Part shown: positions 22,174 to 30,633 of the stretch, in pieces
Layout: each line of letters opens with the position of its first letter
Position numbering within the stretch: position 1 is the stretch's first letter
Assembly (NCBI GenBank): GCA_016185465.1
Contig: JACPNO010000047.1
Location: 32,972-69,321, forward strand
Reading direction: 5' to 3'
Length of the DNA: 36,350 nucleotides
From: Candidatus Solibacter usitatus
GTDB taxonomy: Bacteria > Acidobacteriota > Terriglobia > Bryobacterales > Bryobacteraceae
Made by a program: the position numbers and the translations under genes
The notes under the pieces: generated by a model
Database searches by the model: none
What the model was told of the DNA's origin: nothing
What the model saw: the letters and a program-made list of their open reading frames with translations, nothing else

Positions 22174-23212
22174 AGCGGCTTCGCAATAAGACCAGACTTT
22201 CTTCGGCCACGCGCTCGACGGTAACGCCGGTCATGCAGCGGTGGTCGATGGGGCACTCGCGCAGCAGACACGGGCTGCATTCGACCGGCTGGCGAACGAC
22301 GCGGGCATACTCGCCGGTGGGGCCGGTGGTGGAATCGTCGGTTGCGCCGAACACGGCGACGGTCGGGACTCCTAGCGCGGAGGCGATGTGCATCGCCCCG
22401 GAATCGTTGGTAAGAAACACGCGGCAAGCGGCGGCGAGCTGGATAAATTCACCGAGCGACGTCTGTCCGGCGAGATTCCATACATCGCTGCCAGCGGCGC
22501 GAATAGACTCGGCTACTGTTTCGCAAAGCGGGAGTTCATCCACCGAGCCAAACAGCACCACCGATCCACCCTGCGCTTCTTGCAGGCGGCGCGCCGTCTG
22601 CGCGAACCGCTCGCTGAGCCAACGCTTGGCGCCGCCATAGGCCGCGCCGGGGCTGACGCCGATTGCCCGCGGCGGAATGCCGAGGCGCTCGAATCGTTGC
22701 GCGCCTTCGCGCGCCGCGGCATCCGCCCCTTCCAGCTGAATAGCGGGAACCGGCGGAATTTCATCCACGATGCCGGCGCGGCGCAGCAGCTCCAGATAAT
22801 AGAAGCGCTCATGGCGCGGAATTTCGCCCGCTCGCGGCACGGGAATGGCATGAGTAAGCAGCCAGCCGCGGCCGTCGCGCGCATAGCCGATACGGCACGG
22901 AATGCCTGCCAGGCGCGCGACTGCGGCGGCTTCAAACGCATTCTGCAAGAGAATGGCGCAGTCAAACTGCTCACGCCGCAGGGTGGCTGCCAGACGCCAT
23001 TTCGCGGCGAAATCCTTCGCTCCGCCGGCGGGAAGATACGGGATGACGCGATTGATGCAGGTCTCGCGCGAATACAAATCGCCCACCCAGGGCCGGGCCA
23101 GGATGGCGATGTGGGCTTGGGGATAACGGGCGCGGATGGCGCGAATCGCCGCCAGCGACATCACGGCGTCACCGATCCAGTTGGTCGCGCGGATGAGAAT
23201 TTTGGAATACAA
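22160..23212 (-). CDS. waaF: LPS heptosyltransferase II (WaaF-like)
   Basis: 350 residues. The opening KILIRATNWIGDAVMSLAAIRAIRARYP is typical of heptosyltransferase II, and FLTNDSGAMHIASALGVPTVAVFGATDDSTTGP is the donor-binding region. A late Cys motif (ECSPCLLRECPIDHRCMTGV) matches the C-terminal part of this subfamily. It adds the second heptose to the LPS inner core at the cytoplasmic face of the inner membrane. It starts 11 bp after the BlaI-type gene and overlaps the next gene by 14 bp. Confidence 0.93.
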   Translation of the reverse strand: MYSKILIRATNWIGDAVMSLAAIRAIRARYPQAHIAILARPWVGDLYSRETCINRVIPYLPAGGAKDFAAKWRLAATLRREQFDCAILLQNAFEAAAVARLAGIPCRIGYARDGRGWLLTHAIPVPRAGEIPRHERFYYLELLRRAGIVDEIPPVPAIQLEGADAAAREGAQRFERLGIPPRAIGVSPGAAYGGAKRWLSERFAQTARRLQEAQGGSVVLFGSVDELPLCETVAESIRAAGSDVWNLAGQTSLGEFIQLAAACRVFLTNDSGAMHIASALGVPTVAVFGATDDSTTGPTGEYARVVRQPVECSPCLLRECPIDHRCMTGVTVERVAEESLVLLRSRYGHT

Positions 23213-23223
23213 AGCTGCGTGGA

Positions 23224-23634
23224 TCAGAGCAGCGCCGTGTCCAGGCGCTCAACGGCGGAAGCAGCAGCAGCCGCGGCGGCCGGCGCAGCCATGACGTTTA
23301 CTTCCGACGGCTGGTGCCCCACCCACTCGAACAATTTTTCCTCGGAGCCCTCAAAGAAGGAATTCACAAACTCCCGGTACGCGCACCTCCGCACCAATTC
23401 GCAGGAAAGTTCCGGAGTATACACAAAGGCGCGGCCGGCTTTACGGCGGCTCACCATACCTTTGCGGGCCAGCCGCTCGAGCAGAGTCATCACCGTAGTG
23501 TAGGCCAGGGGTTTGGTCTGGGCGGTGATGCGGCGCACATCGTTCACATTGCCTTCACCGGCCGACCACAGCGCCTGCAGGCACAACAATTCCAGCGGAG
23601 GAGGAATCTCGCGGGCTGCGGCGGCTCTGGGCAT
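23224..23634 (-). CDS. BlaI/MecI/CopY family transcriptional regulator
   Basis: 136 residues. The winged helix spans about 10-80: PPPLELLCLQALWSAGEGNVNDVRRI, AYTTVMTLLERLARKGMVSRRKAGRAFVYTP. Such regulators usually repress beta-lactamase or copper genes and are inactivated by a BlaR1-type membrane protease; no BlaR1 gene is present here. The C-terminus ends in an Ala-rich tail (VMAAPAAAAAAASAVERL). The ATG at 23634 matches the domain start. Its first 91 bases overlap the end of the YhaM-like gene in another frame. Confidence 0.88.
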   Translation of the reverse strand: MPRAAAAREIPPPLELLCLQALWSAGEGNVNDVRRITAQTKPLAYTTVMTLLERLARKGMVSRRKAGRAFVYTPELSCELVRRCAYREFVNSFFEGSEEKLFEWVGHQPSEVNVMAAPAAAAAAASAVERLDTALL

Positions 23635-24626
23635 TTCAGTTTTCCTGATTCTGTTTGGCCTGGAACAGCGGATGCGCCGTTCGCTTTCTTTAAGACTACT
23701 CTTTCCAGCGATCCGTTGAAAACCGTGAAGTGGCCATCCACCAGCTTGTCGTTCTCCACCAGGGCCCGCATGCATTCCATCTTGGAATCCATATCATCGA
23801 GGTAATGCAGCATCAGCGCTTCCGGAAATTGCGGCAGTTTGGGGGAGCCAAACTCCAGGCGGCCGTGATGACTGACAATCATGTGCTCGAGCAGCGTGCG
23901 CAAACGGGGCGGAAAATCCGGCAGCGCGCGCAACGCATCGGCAATAATCCGCAAACCGATTACCATGTGCCCCAGCAGCTGTCCCTCGGTTGAATAGCCA
24001 AAGCTGCGGTCGTAGCTGAGCTCGTAGATCTTGCCGATGTCGTGCAGAATGACTCCGGCCATCAGCAGATCCGGATCGACGCTCGGATAGTGGACGGACA
24101 CCATCCGCGCCAGATGGCACAACGAGAGAACATGCTCTACTAATCCGCCCAGATAGGCGTGATGAATCTGTTTGGCGGCGGGGGCGAGGGCATAACGCCG
24201 CGCGATTTCAGGATCGTTCAGAATCGTTTGCACCAGGGCTTGTAAGTGCGGGTCGTGGATGCCGCGAACGAATTGCAGCAGTTCGGCGAACATTTCCTCG
24301 CGATTGCGCGTGGAAGCGGGAAAGTAATCCGCGAAATCCACTTCACCATCTTCCATGCGCCGCATTTTATGGATGGTGAGCTGCTGGCGATTGTGATAGA
24401 CCTGAATCAGACCTTTGACTTTGACGAAGTCGTCGCGCTCGAAGGTCTCCATGACGTCGACGACGTTGTCCCACATCTTGGCTTCGATCTCACCGGTGCG
24501 ATCGCCCAGCGACATGGAAAGATACGGCTCGCCGGTTTTTTTTTCGCGAATCTCCTTTGCGCGGACCAGAAAAGAAGTGGTGACGGTTTGATTGGGCTCG
24601 AGTTCCCGGACGTAAGGCGATTTCAT
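23544..24626 (-). CDS. YhaM-type 3'-5' exoribonuclease (OB fold plus HD domain)
   Basis: 360 residues; typical YhaM is ~314. An N-terminal OB-fold (about 15-90, SFLVRAKEIREKKTGEPYLSMSLGDRTGEIEAKMWD) binds nucleic acid. The HD phosphohydrolase domain follows with His165, the HD pair (195-196, ILHDIGKIYE) and SHHGRLEFGSP. The last ~50 residues, after FNGSLERVVLKK, are out of character (CCACRRCGRPVKAM) and lie over the start of the BlaI gene in another frame, so the stop has probably been shifted. The ATG overlaps the SurA-like stop by four bases. Confidence 0.88.
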   Translation of the reverse strand: MKSPYVRELEPNQTVTTSFLVRAKEIREKKTGEPYLSMSLGDRTGEIEAKMWDNVVDVMETFERDDFVKVKGLIQVYHNRQQLTIHKMRRMEDGEVDFADYFPASTRNREEMFAELLQFVRGIHDPHLQALVQTILNDPEIARRYALAPAAKQIHHAYLGGLVEHVLSLCHLARMVSVHYPSVDPDLLMAGVILHDIGKIYELSYDRSFGYSTEGQLLGHMVIGLRIIADALRALPDFPPRLRTLLEHMIVSHHGRLEFGSPKLPQFPEALMLHYLDDMDSKMECMRALVENDKLVDGHFTVFNGSLERVVLKKANGASAVPGQTESGKLKCPEPPQPARFLLRWNCCACRRCGRPVKAM

Positions 24627-25819
24627 TGGGGAGCGGCCGGAGGCGGCGGAATAGGCGTTACGGCCGGCGTCGCGGGCCCCGGCTTGCTCTCCGCGCTTGC
24701 GGCTTTGGTTTTGCCTGGCATCGGCACACCCAGAAACTTTCTCTTCTTGCGCGCCGCCACTTCTTCTTTGGTGGTGGTCTCCGGCTTGAGCTGCGCCGGA
24801 TCTTTCCACGAGGTATCTTTGCCCGGGGCGGCGCCGCTATCCACAAAACCGGCGCGGATTTCCAGAAACGCTTCCGTGCGCAGCCTGGTGAGATAATCGC
24901 GCAGCTTCGGCATCATGCGCGGATTGTAGAGCTGCTCGGTGATCTCGTTTTCGACATCCGAGATGCTGGCCTGGCCGGCTTCGTAGCGATCCTCCACTTT
25001 CAGAATCAGGAAGCCGTTGGCCATGCGAATGGGATCGGTTACAAACCCTCGCTTGGCCTTAAAAACCACGTCCTCGATTTCTTTGCGCAGCTGCCCCTTT
25101 TTGAAAGCCGGCATCTCGCCGCCGCCCTTGGCGGTTTCCGGATCGTCGGAGTAATCGCGCGCCAGCTCGGCGAATTTTTCACCTTTGCGAGCCCGCGCCA
25201 CGATCTCCTTGGCCTTCTTCTCGGCGGCAACCGTTTGGTCGGCCGACTTGCCTTCGGTTGAAATCAGGATTTGACGAAGGAAGATTTGCTCGTCGCGCAC
25301 AAATTCCTTCTTGTGCTCTTCGTAATATTTCTCGACTTCGGCCCGCGGCACCGCGATCTTGGAGCCCACTTCCTGGCCAATCACGCGCTGGGTCATGATC
25401 TGATTGCGGATTTGCGCCCGGATATCCTCGAACGACATGCCATCGGACTGCTCGCGCAGCCATTCATGAAACTTATCGGGATCGGTGATCTTGCTTTGCA
25501 GCTGGATCTGGGCAAGGCGTTTGGTGACTTCCGAATCCACGTTGATGTTGAGATCCTTGCCGCGTTGCACCAGCAGCAGCTGGTCGATTTGGTCGCGCAG
25601 GGCGTCTTTCTCTTTTTCCGCGAGCGCCTTCTCCAGCTGAGCGCCCTTCAGCCCCTGCTGGCGCAGCTCCGCTTCAATCGATTGCCGCCGGCGGGCCAGT
25701 TCGGTCTGAGTGATGATGTCGTTATTCACCTTCACGACGATCTGTTCCACCAGACGGACCTCGGCGTACAGAGCGCTGCTTACAAGAGCCAGCAGCCCGG
25801 CGCAACACCTATGCAGCAT
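24623..25819 (-). CDS. SurA-like periplasmic chaperone / peptidyl-prolyl isomerase
   Basis: 398 residues. The ATG at 25819 gives a signal peptide (MLHRCCAGLLALVSSALYAE), which decides the start. Then come the SurA N-domain (VEQIVVKVNNDIITQTELARRRQ), a helical region, and one parvulin rotamase domain (about 190-290, IFLRQILIS...FAELARDYSDDPETAKGGGEMPAFKKGQL). The C-terminus is a Pro/Ala/Lys tail (KPGPATPAVTPIPPPPAAPQ). It escorts outer-membrane proteins to the Bam complex. E. coli SurA has two parvulin domains; this has one, as in many other phyla. It lies in the same run as the LPS genes. Confidence 0.88.
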   Translation of the reverse strand: MLHRCCAGLLALVSSALYAEVRLVEQIVVKVNNDIITQTELARRRQSIEAELRQQGLKGAQLEKALAEKEKDALRDQIDQLLLVQRGKDLNINVDSEVTKRLAQIQLQSKITDPDKFHEWLREQSDGMSFEDIRAQIRNQIMTQRVIGQEVGSKIAVPRAEVEKYYEEHKKEFVRDEQIFLRQILISTEGKSADQTVAAEKKAKEIVARARKGEKFAELARDYSDDPETAKGGGEMPAFKKGQLRKEIEDVVFKAKRGFVTDPIRMANGFLILKVEDRYEAGQASISDVENEITEQLYNPRMMPKLRDYLTRLRTEAFLEIRAGFVDSGAAPGKDTSWKDPAQLKPETTTKEEVAARKKRKFLGVPMPGKTKAASAESKPGPATPAVTPIPPPPAAPQ

Positions 25820-25866
25820 ATGAATATTATCGCACGCGGAATGGGCGGCAAGGCTGCTGGCGTCCG

Positions 25867-26244
25867 CTAGATGTTGGTTGATGGGATTGAAGCCTTTGGA
25901 CTTTTTTGGGTCTTCGTCAGGATTGTCCATCCGAACTCTTTGGCCAACCTGCGGACGTATGCTTTTTCGTATTTTCTCGCGTCCCGAGGAGCTTTTTGCA
26001 ATACCTCGAACTTGTCCGCTGATTTGGTCTCCACAATCGTGATTTGGACACGGTCATTCATCCGCAACGAACGCTGCTGCCATCGGACCGTTTCCTGCGT
26101 TGTAGAGCTGCCGGTCATGCCCAAACCGATTCCCCCTCTGCCTTGCTTATTTTCGCCACAAGATACGCTGAAAAGTAAATTGCCCTGCTCCATGCCGGCA
26201 ACGCAGAGTCTCTTGCCGTTGAGATAAATCTTGAAAGCCCGCAT
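25867..26244 (-). CDS. Small basic protein of unknown function
   Basis: 125 residues, no signal peptide or membrane segment. The N-terminal half is predicted beta-rich (MRAFKIYLNGKRLCVAGMEQGNLLFSVSCGEN) and the C-terminal half helical and basic (QKAPRDARKYEKAYVRRLAKEFG). No family recognised. It lies between mfd and surA on the same strand, 109 bp after mfd, so it may have its own promoter. The centre (GENKQGRGGIGLGMTGSSTTQETVRW) is Gly-rich. Confidence 0.7.
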   Translation of the reverse strand: MRAFKIYLNGKRLCVAGMEQGNLLFSVSCGENKQGRGGIGLGMTGSSTTQETVRWQQRSLRMNDRVQITIVETKSADKFEVLQKAPRDARKYEKAYVRRLAKEFGWTILTKTQKSPKASIPSTNI

Positions 26245-26279
26245 GTATGGATAATCTTACCCTGTCTGCGAATAGGCAA

Positions 26280-26298
26280 GGCCCTTTTCCTCAGGGCC
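26280..26298 (-). terminator. Hairpin in the mfd-downstream gap
   Basis: GGCCCT and AGGGCC make a six-pair stem around seven bases, 56 bp after the mfd stop. On the transcribed strand it is followed by TTGCC rather than a T-run, so termination would be inefficient at best. Confidence 0.3.
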
Positions 26299-26353
26299 AG
26301 TGCATCACGCCTGGATGGCCTTCAGCTTGGCGGACTACCAGCCGCTCATGCGC

Positions 26354-29300
26354 CTATCCCTGCAACTCGTTCAGCCGGTCGCGGACGTGGGCCAGTACCG
26401 CCGCGGGTCCAAGCTTTCCATCGAGAGGCAGCCGCAGCAAACCGGCCGGTGTAAACTGCGACTCGCGGTCGCGGCTCACCAGATTCATCAGGCGGGTGGC
26501 GTCGACGCGGGTCTCGGGATGAAACTTGATTTGCAGCGCGCCGTTGCGCCGGTCGATGCGCTCGATGCCGAGATTCTCGGCGATGGTTTTCAGGCTGGAA
26601 TATTCCAGCAAGTTGCGCACGGCTTCGGGCAGAGGGCCGTAGCGATCGGCCAATTCCTTTTCGATCTGTTCGCGATCGGCGGCGTCCTTAGCGCTGGCGA
26701 TGCGGCGATAGGCCCGCAGGCGCTGATTCTCGTCGGCGATGTAATCGGTGGGAATGCGAATATCGAGCGCCAGATTTAGCGCCGAGTGAATCTCGAGCGG
26801 CACATCCTCGCCCTTGAGCTCGCGCACGGTCTCTTCCAGCATGCGCGTGTACATATCGAAGCCGACGGCGGCGATGTGCCCGTGCTGCTCACCGCCCAGC
26901 AAGTTGCCGGCGCCGCGCAGCTCGAGATCGAGCGCGGCGATCTTGAATCCTGCGCCTAAATCGCTAAATTCCTTGAGCGCGGCCAGGCGTTTGCGGGCGG
27001 TTTCGGATAGCTCCTTATCGGGCGGAACCAGCAAATACGCGTACGCGCGCCGGTTGGAACGTCCCACGCGCCCGCGCAGTTGATACAGCTCCGAGAGGCC
27101 GTAGCGCTCGGCGTTCTCGATGATCATGGTGTTGGCGAGCGGAATATCCAGGCCGTTTTCGACGATCGTGGTGCACACCAGAATGTCGTACTCGTGGCGC
27201 ATGAAGCGCAGCATGGTGCGCTCGAGCTCGACGGCGCCCATCTGCCCGTGGCCCACGCCGATGCGCGCCTGCGGAGCGAGCTCCTGCAGCATGGCGGCGC
27301 GCGCCCAGATGGAATCCACGCGGTTGTAGACGTAATAAACTTGCCCGCCGCGATTCAATTCCAGCTCAAGCGCCGATTTGATCAGCTCAGGCTGGGAGAC
27401 CGACACCAGCGTCTGAATAGATAAACGGTCCTTTGGCGGAGTCTCAATCACCGACATGTCGCGCAAGCCGAGCAGAGACATGTGCAGGGTCCGCGGAATG
27501 GGCGTGGCACTCATGGCGATCACGTCCACCGTATTCTTCATCTGCTTGAGGCGCTCTTTATGCTTGACGCCGAAGCGCTGCTCTTCATCGACGATCACCA
27601 GGCCGAGATCCTTGAACTGCACATCTTGAGAAAGCAGACGGTGCGTGCCGATGGCGATATCCAATTTGCCCTCGGCCAGTTCAACCAATGCGGCCTTGAT
27701 TTCTTTGGCTTGGCGGAAACGGCTGAAGAGTTCGATTTTCACTGGAAACGGCTGGAAGCGGCGGCGGAAAGTTTCGTAATGCTGAAAGCTGAGCACGGTA
27801 GTCGGCGCGAGCACGGCGATCTGCTTGCCATCGCCCAGCGCCTTGAACGCGGCGCGCATCACGACCTCCGTCTTGCCGAAGCCGACGTCGCCGCAGAGCA
27901 GGCGGTCCATGGGCTGCGAGCTTTCCATGTCGCGCTTGATGTCGGTGATGGCGCTGCGCTGATCTTTGGTTTCGGTGAACTCGAAGGCGTCTTCGAACTC
28001 GCGCTGCCAATTGCTGTCCGGAGAAAACGAGAATCCCTCGGCCATTTTGCGCGACGCGTAGAGTTTTAGCAGCTCTTCGGCCATGTCGCGCATTTTGGCT
28101 TTGACGCGGGTCTTGGTGCGCGTCCAAGTGGCGCCGCCCATGCGGTCGAGCACCGGCGCCGCGTCGCCTCCGGTGCTGTAGCGCTGCACCAGGTCCATGC
28201 GGGTGAGCGGCACGTACAGCTTGCTCGAATCGGCATATTCGAGCAGCATGTAATCGCCTTTGGCTTCGCCTTGCTCGATTTCGCGAATGCCCAGGAAGCG
28301 GCCCACGCCATGCTCGACATGGACTACGTAATCGCCGGGCTTGAGGTCGAAAGTGTCGGACGAAAATGTCGCCAGGTGCGATTTTACGCCTGAGGGGCGC
28401 GCCACCAATTCCGACGTTTCAAATAAATCCTCGGAGCCGAAGACGGTCAATCCGGCGTCGGGAAATACCGCGCCGCGCTCGACTGCGCCGCGAACCAGAT
28501 ACACGCTGGCCACTGATCCGGCGAGATACGCGCGCTCCGCCAGGTACGCCGGCGTGGGGTCGGATTGATCCACGCCGAGCTGATACAGCAAGCCGTATTC
28601 GTGGAAAATATCGGCCAGCCGTTCGACTTCGCCCGTCGACGCAGCGAAAAAAGCCACGCGCCCGCCCGCTTCCACCAGATTGCGCGCTTCGGCGACAGCC
28701 ACCGACATGTTGCCGTGAAAGGCCAGCGACGGCCGGGTGGGAATGTGCAGGCGGCCGGAATCGGCGCTCTCCAAATCCAACTCACGCAGCTCTACCGCCG
28801 CGGGATTCAAATCCTCGTAGCGAAAAAATACCTGCTCCGGCGGGCACAGCGAGGGCCGCTCGGGATCTTCCAGCCGCTTCCACAGCCGCTCGGCCGCGGT
28901 GCGAATCTGCTCAGGCTCGTCCCACACGACCACCGGCTTTTCCAGCAGTCCAAAAATCGAGCCGACGCGCGGACGCACCAGCGGCGCAGCCAGTTCCCAG
29001 CCGGGGAAGATGCTTTCGCCGTCGGCCATATCCAGACGCTCATTCAACTCGCGCAGCAGCTCGGGCGAGCGCTGATATTCACTCAACGGCAGCAGCGTGC
29101 ATTCCTCGATCTTCATCACCGAGCGCTGCGATTCCACTTCAAACCGACGTATGGATTCCACGCGGTCGCCAAACAGCTCGATGCGGACGGGCTTGGCGGA
29201 TTCGGGCGAGAACACGTCCAGAATTCCGCCGCGCACGGAATATTCGCCCACCATTTCGACCGGATCGCGCTTCTCGTAGCCGATGCTCTCCAGATGCGCA

Positions 29301-29797
29301 ATCAAATCTTCCAGCGGAATTTCATCGCCCACGCGCAGCGTTTGCGCCAGACGCCCGTAGAACTCGGCGGGCTCGATACGCAGCAGCGCGCCGGCGATCG
29401 AAGTCACTGTGATTGAAACGGGACGCCGGGCCATGCGCCACAGGGCAATGGCGCGCTCCGCCAGAATTTCCGCGTGCGGCGACATGGCCTGGGAAGGCAC
29501 CACATCGAGCGCCGGCAGAAGTTGGGGCGGCATGCGATCGCGCCCGCCGGAGAGCAGTTCAAAAAATGTCTCGATGGCGGTGAAGAGGGATTCCGCTTGC
29601 TTGTTGCCGTCGGCAACGATGAGCAGCGGGCGATCGGTCGATTGCCACAGCAGCACGGAGTAGAGCGCTTTGGCGGTGGTAGTGAGCCCGGCGAGTGAAA
29701 TCGGCTGGCGCGATGCGGGCAGGCGCTGCAGTAATTCCTGGAAAGCCGGATGCCGGCCCAGCGCGGAAAACAAATCGCGAATCGCGGGGTGAACCAA
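26354..29797 (-). CDS. mfd: Transcription-repair coupling factor Mfd
   Basis: 1147 residues from a TTG at 29797, five bases after the upstream stop; frames starting earlier would overlap the adenylyltransferase gene. Mfd removes RNA polymerase stalled at DNA damage and recruits UvrA. In order: a UvrB-like N-terminal region with AALYSVLL-type start and LPALDVVPSQAMSPHAEILAERA, the RNA-polymerase-interaction region (FKPGDYVVHVEHGVGRFLGI), the helicase with Walker A near residue 635 (LLCGDVGFGKTEVV), DEEQRFGV near 739, MSATPIPRTLHMSLLG, TTIVENGLDIP and QLRGRVGRS, then the C-terminal TRCF domain. No obvious ribosome-binding site, so the exact start is uncertain. Confidence 0.95.
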   Translation of the reverse strand: MVHPAIRDLFSALGRHPAFQELLQRLPASRQPISLAGLTTTAKALYSVLLWQSTDRPLLIVADGNKQAESLFTAIETFFELLSGGRDRMPPQLLPALDVVPSQAMSPHAEILAERAIALWRMARRPVSITVTSIAGALLRIEPAEFYGRLAQTLRVGDEIPLEDLIAHLESIGYEKRDPVEMVGEYSVRGGILDVFSPESAKPVRIELFGDRVESIRRFEVESQRSVMKIEECTLLPLSEYQRSPELLRELNERLDMADGESIFPGWELAAPLVRPRVGSIFGLLEKPVVVWDEPEQIRTAAERLWKRLEDPERPSLCPPEQVFFRYEDLNPAAVELRELDLESADSGRLHIPTRPSLAFHGNMSVAVAEARNLVEAGGRVAFFAASTGEVERLADIFHEYGLLYQLGVDQSDPTPAYLAERAYLAGSVASVYLVRGAVERGAVFPDAGLTVFGSEDLFETSELVARPSGVKSHLATFSSDTFDLKPGDYVVHVEHGVGRFLGIREIEQGEAKGDYMLLEYADSSKLYVPLTRMDLVQRYSTGGDAAPVLDRMGGATWTRTKTRVKAKMRDMAEELLKLYASRKMAEGFSFSPDSNWQREFEDAFEFTETKDQRSAITDIKRDMESSQPMDRLLCGDVGFGKTEVVMRAAFKALGDGKQIAVLAPTTVLSFQHYETFRRRFQPFPVKIELFSRFRQAKEIKAALVELAEGKLDIAIGTHRLLSQDVQFKDLGLVIVDEEQRFGVKHKERLKQMKNTVDVIAMSATPIPRTLHMSLLGLRDMSVIETPPKDRLSIQTLVSVSQPELIKSALELELNRGGQVYYVYNRVDSIWARAAMLQELAPQARIGVGHGQMGAVELERTMLRFMRHEYDILVCTTIVENGLDIPLANTMIIENAERYGLSELYQLRGRVGRSNRRAYAYLLVPPDKELSETARKRLAALKEFSDLGAGFKIAALDLELRGAGNLLGGEQHGHIAAVGFDMYTRMLEETVRELKGEDVPLEIHSALNLALDIRIPTDYIADENQRLRAYRRIASAKDAADREQIEKELADRYGPLPEAVRNLLEYSSLKTIAENLGIERIDRRNGALQIKFHPETRVDATRLMNLVSRDRESQFTPAGLLRLPLDGKLGPAAVLAHVRDRLNELQG

Positions 29798-29801
29798 GGT
29801 T

Positions 29802-30269
29802 TTAGCGGGCCAGAATGGTTTCGACAATCCCGGTGGTCGAGTAACCGGGCTCGAGAGCAATCGCAATCACTTTTCCGCCGGCGGCTTCCACTTCTTCGCG
29901 GCCAGCGATCCAGTGCGCCCAATCGGCGCCCTTCACCAGGATATCCGGGAGCACTTCCGCAATCAGCTCCTGCGGCGTGTCTTCGTGAAACAGAGTGACG
30001 GCATCGACAGCCGCCAGACTTGCCGCGACAGCGGCGCGATCGGCTTCGGCGATCATCGGGCGCGATGGCCCTTTCAGGCGCTGGACACTTTCATCGGAAT
30101 TGAGAGCAAGGATGAGGAGATCGCCGAGCGAGCGGGCCTGCTCCAGCAGGCGGATGTGGCCGGGATGCAGCAGATCGTAGCAGCCATTGGTAAGGACGAC
30201 AACTTTGCCGTCGGCTTTCCATTGCGCGCGCGCCCGGACGAGGTCGGTGCGGCTGTAGAATTCTCCCAT
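29802..30269 (-). CDS. hldE: D-glycero-beta-D-manno-heptose 1-phosphate adenylyltransferase
   Basis: 155 residues, equal to the C-terminal domain of bifunctional HldE (also called RfaE2 or HldC when separate). It transfers AMP from ATP to heptose 1-phosphate, giving ADP-heptose for the heptosyltransferases downstream. The HxGH motif is His35-Pro-Gly-His38 in TNGCYDLLHPGH; VKGADWAHW and EPGYSTTGIV are the other conserved parts. The sugar-kinase half is not here and must be a separate gene. It is the first gene of the minus-strand run. Confidence 0.92.
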   Translation of the reverse strand: MGEFYSRTDLVRARAQWKADGKVVVLTNGCYDLLHPGHIRLLEQARSLGDLLILALNSDESVQRLKGPSRPMIAEADRAAVAASLAAVDAVTLFHEDTPQELIAEVLPDILVKGADWAHWIAGREEVEAAGGKVIAIALEPGYSTTGIVETILAR

Positions 30270-30295
30270 CCAATTTCAGTCTAGCTGAAAAGCTA

Positions 30296-30324
30296 TTGAC
30301 ACCGCTGTTATTACGTTATACGAT
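30296..30324 (+). promoter_or_regulatory. Sigma-70 promoter of the PadR operon
   Basis: A perfect -35 TTGACA (30296-30301), 17-bp spacer and -10 TACGAT (30319-30324). The start would be near 30331, 15 bp before the ATG. The PadR-site palindrome overlaps the -10. Confidence 0.65.
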
Positions 30325-30344
30325 ACTACGTAGTACGTAATAAC
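30307..30344. promoter_or_regulatory. Nested palindromic operator, probably for PadR
   Basis: Outer arms GTTATTACGT (30307-30316) and ACGTAATAAC (30335-30344) are perfect 10-bp inverted repeats. Inside lies a perfect 12-bp palindrome TACTACGTAGTA (30324-30335). The site covers the -10 and the start of transcription and ends two bases before the PadR ATG, so binding would block transcription: autorepression is the natural reading. Confidence 0.75.
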
Positions 30345-30345
30345 A

Positions 30346-30633
30346 ATGTCTGATCCGGTTCTTCTCGTGCTCGCCAGCCTGGCTGAAGGCGACAAGCACG
30401 GCTACGCAATGCTGGAAGATATTCAGCGCTTCGCCAACGTCCGCCTGGGGCCTGGAACGCTCTATGGAGCCATCACCCGTTTGGAACAGCGTGGGTGGAT
30501 TCGTCCCTTGAGGACGCGCGACCGCCGTCAGCCCTACTGCATTACGGGTGCCGGACGACAGTACCTCGCCGCGCAGTTGGCCAGCCTCCATCAAGTTGTC
30601 AAGACCGGATTAGCCCGGCTGAAACCGGTATGA
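30346..30633 (+). CDS. PadR family transcriptional regulator
   Basis: 95 residues, the short (vinculin-like helix reduced) form. The winged helix is clear: LLVLASLAEGDKHGYAMLEDIQRF, LGPGTLYGAITRLEQRGWI, RQPYCITGAGRQYL. PadR proteins repress transcription in response to small ligands or to a partner protein. The ATG lies right after the palindromic operator. The stop overlaps the next gene's start (ATGA), the usual arrangement of a PadR with its membrane partner. Confidence 0.92.
   Translation: MSDPVLLVLASLAEGDKHGYAMLEDIQRFANVRLGPGTLYGAITRLEQRGWIRPLRTRDRRQPYCITGAGRQYLAAQLASLHQVVKTGLARLKPV

Noticed and set aside
28366-29412. A 348-codon open frame on the plus strand
   Set aside because: It is antisense to mfd and has only Arg/Pro/Ala-rich low-complexity sequence.
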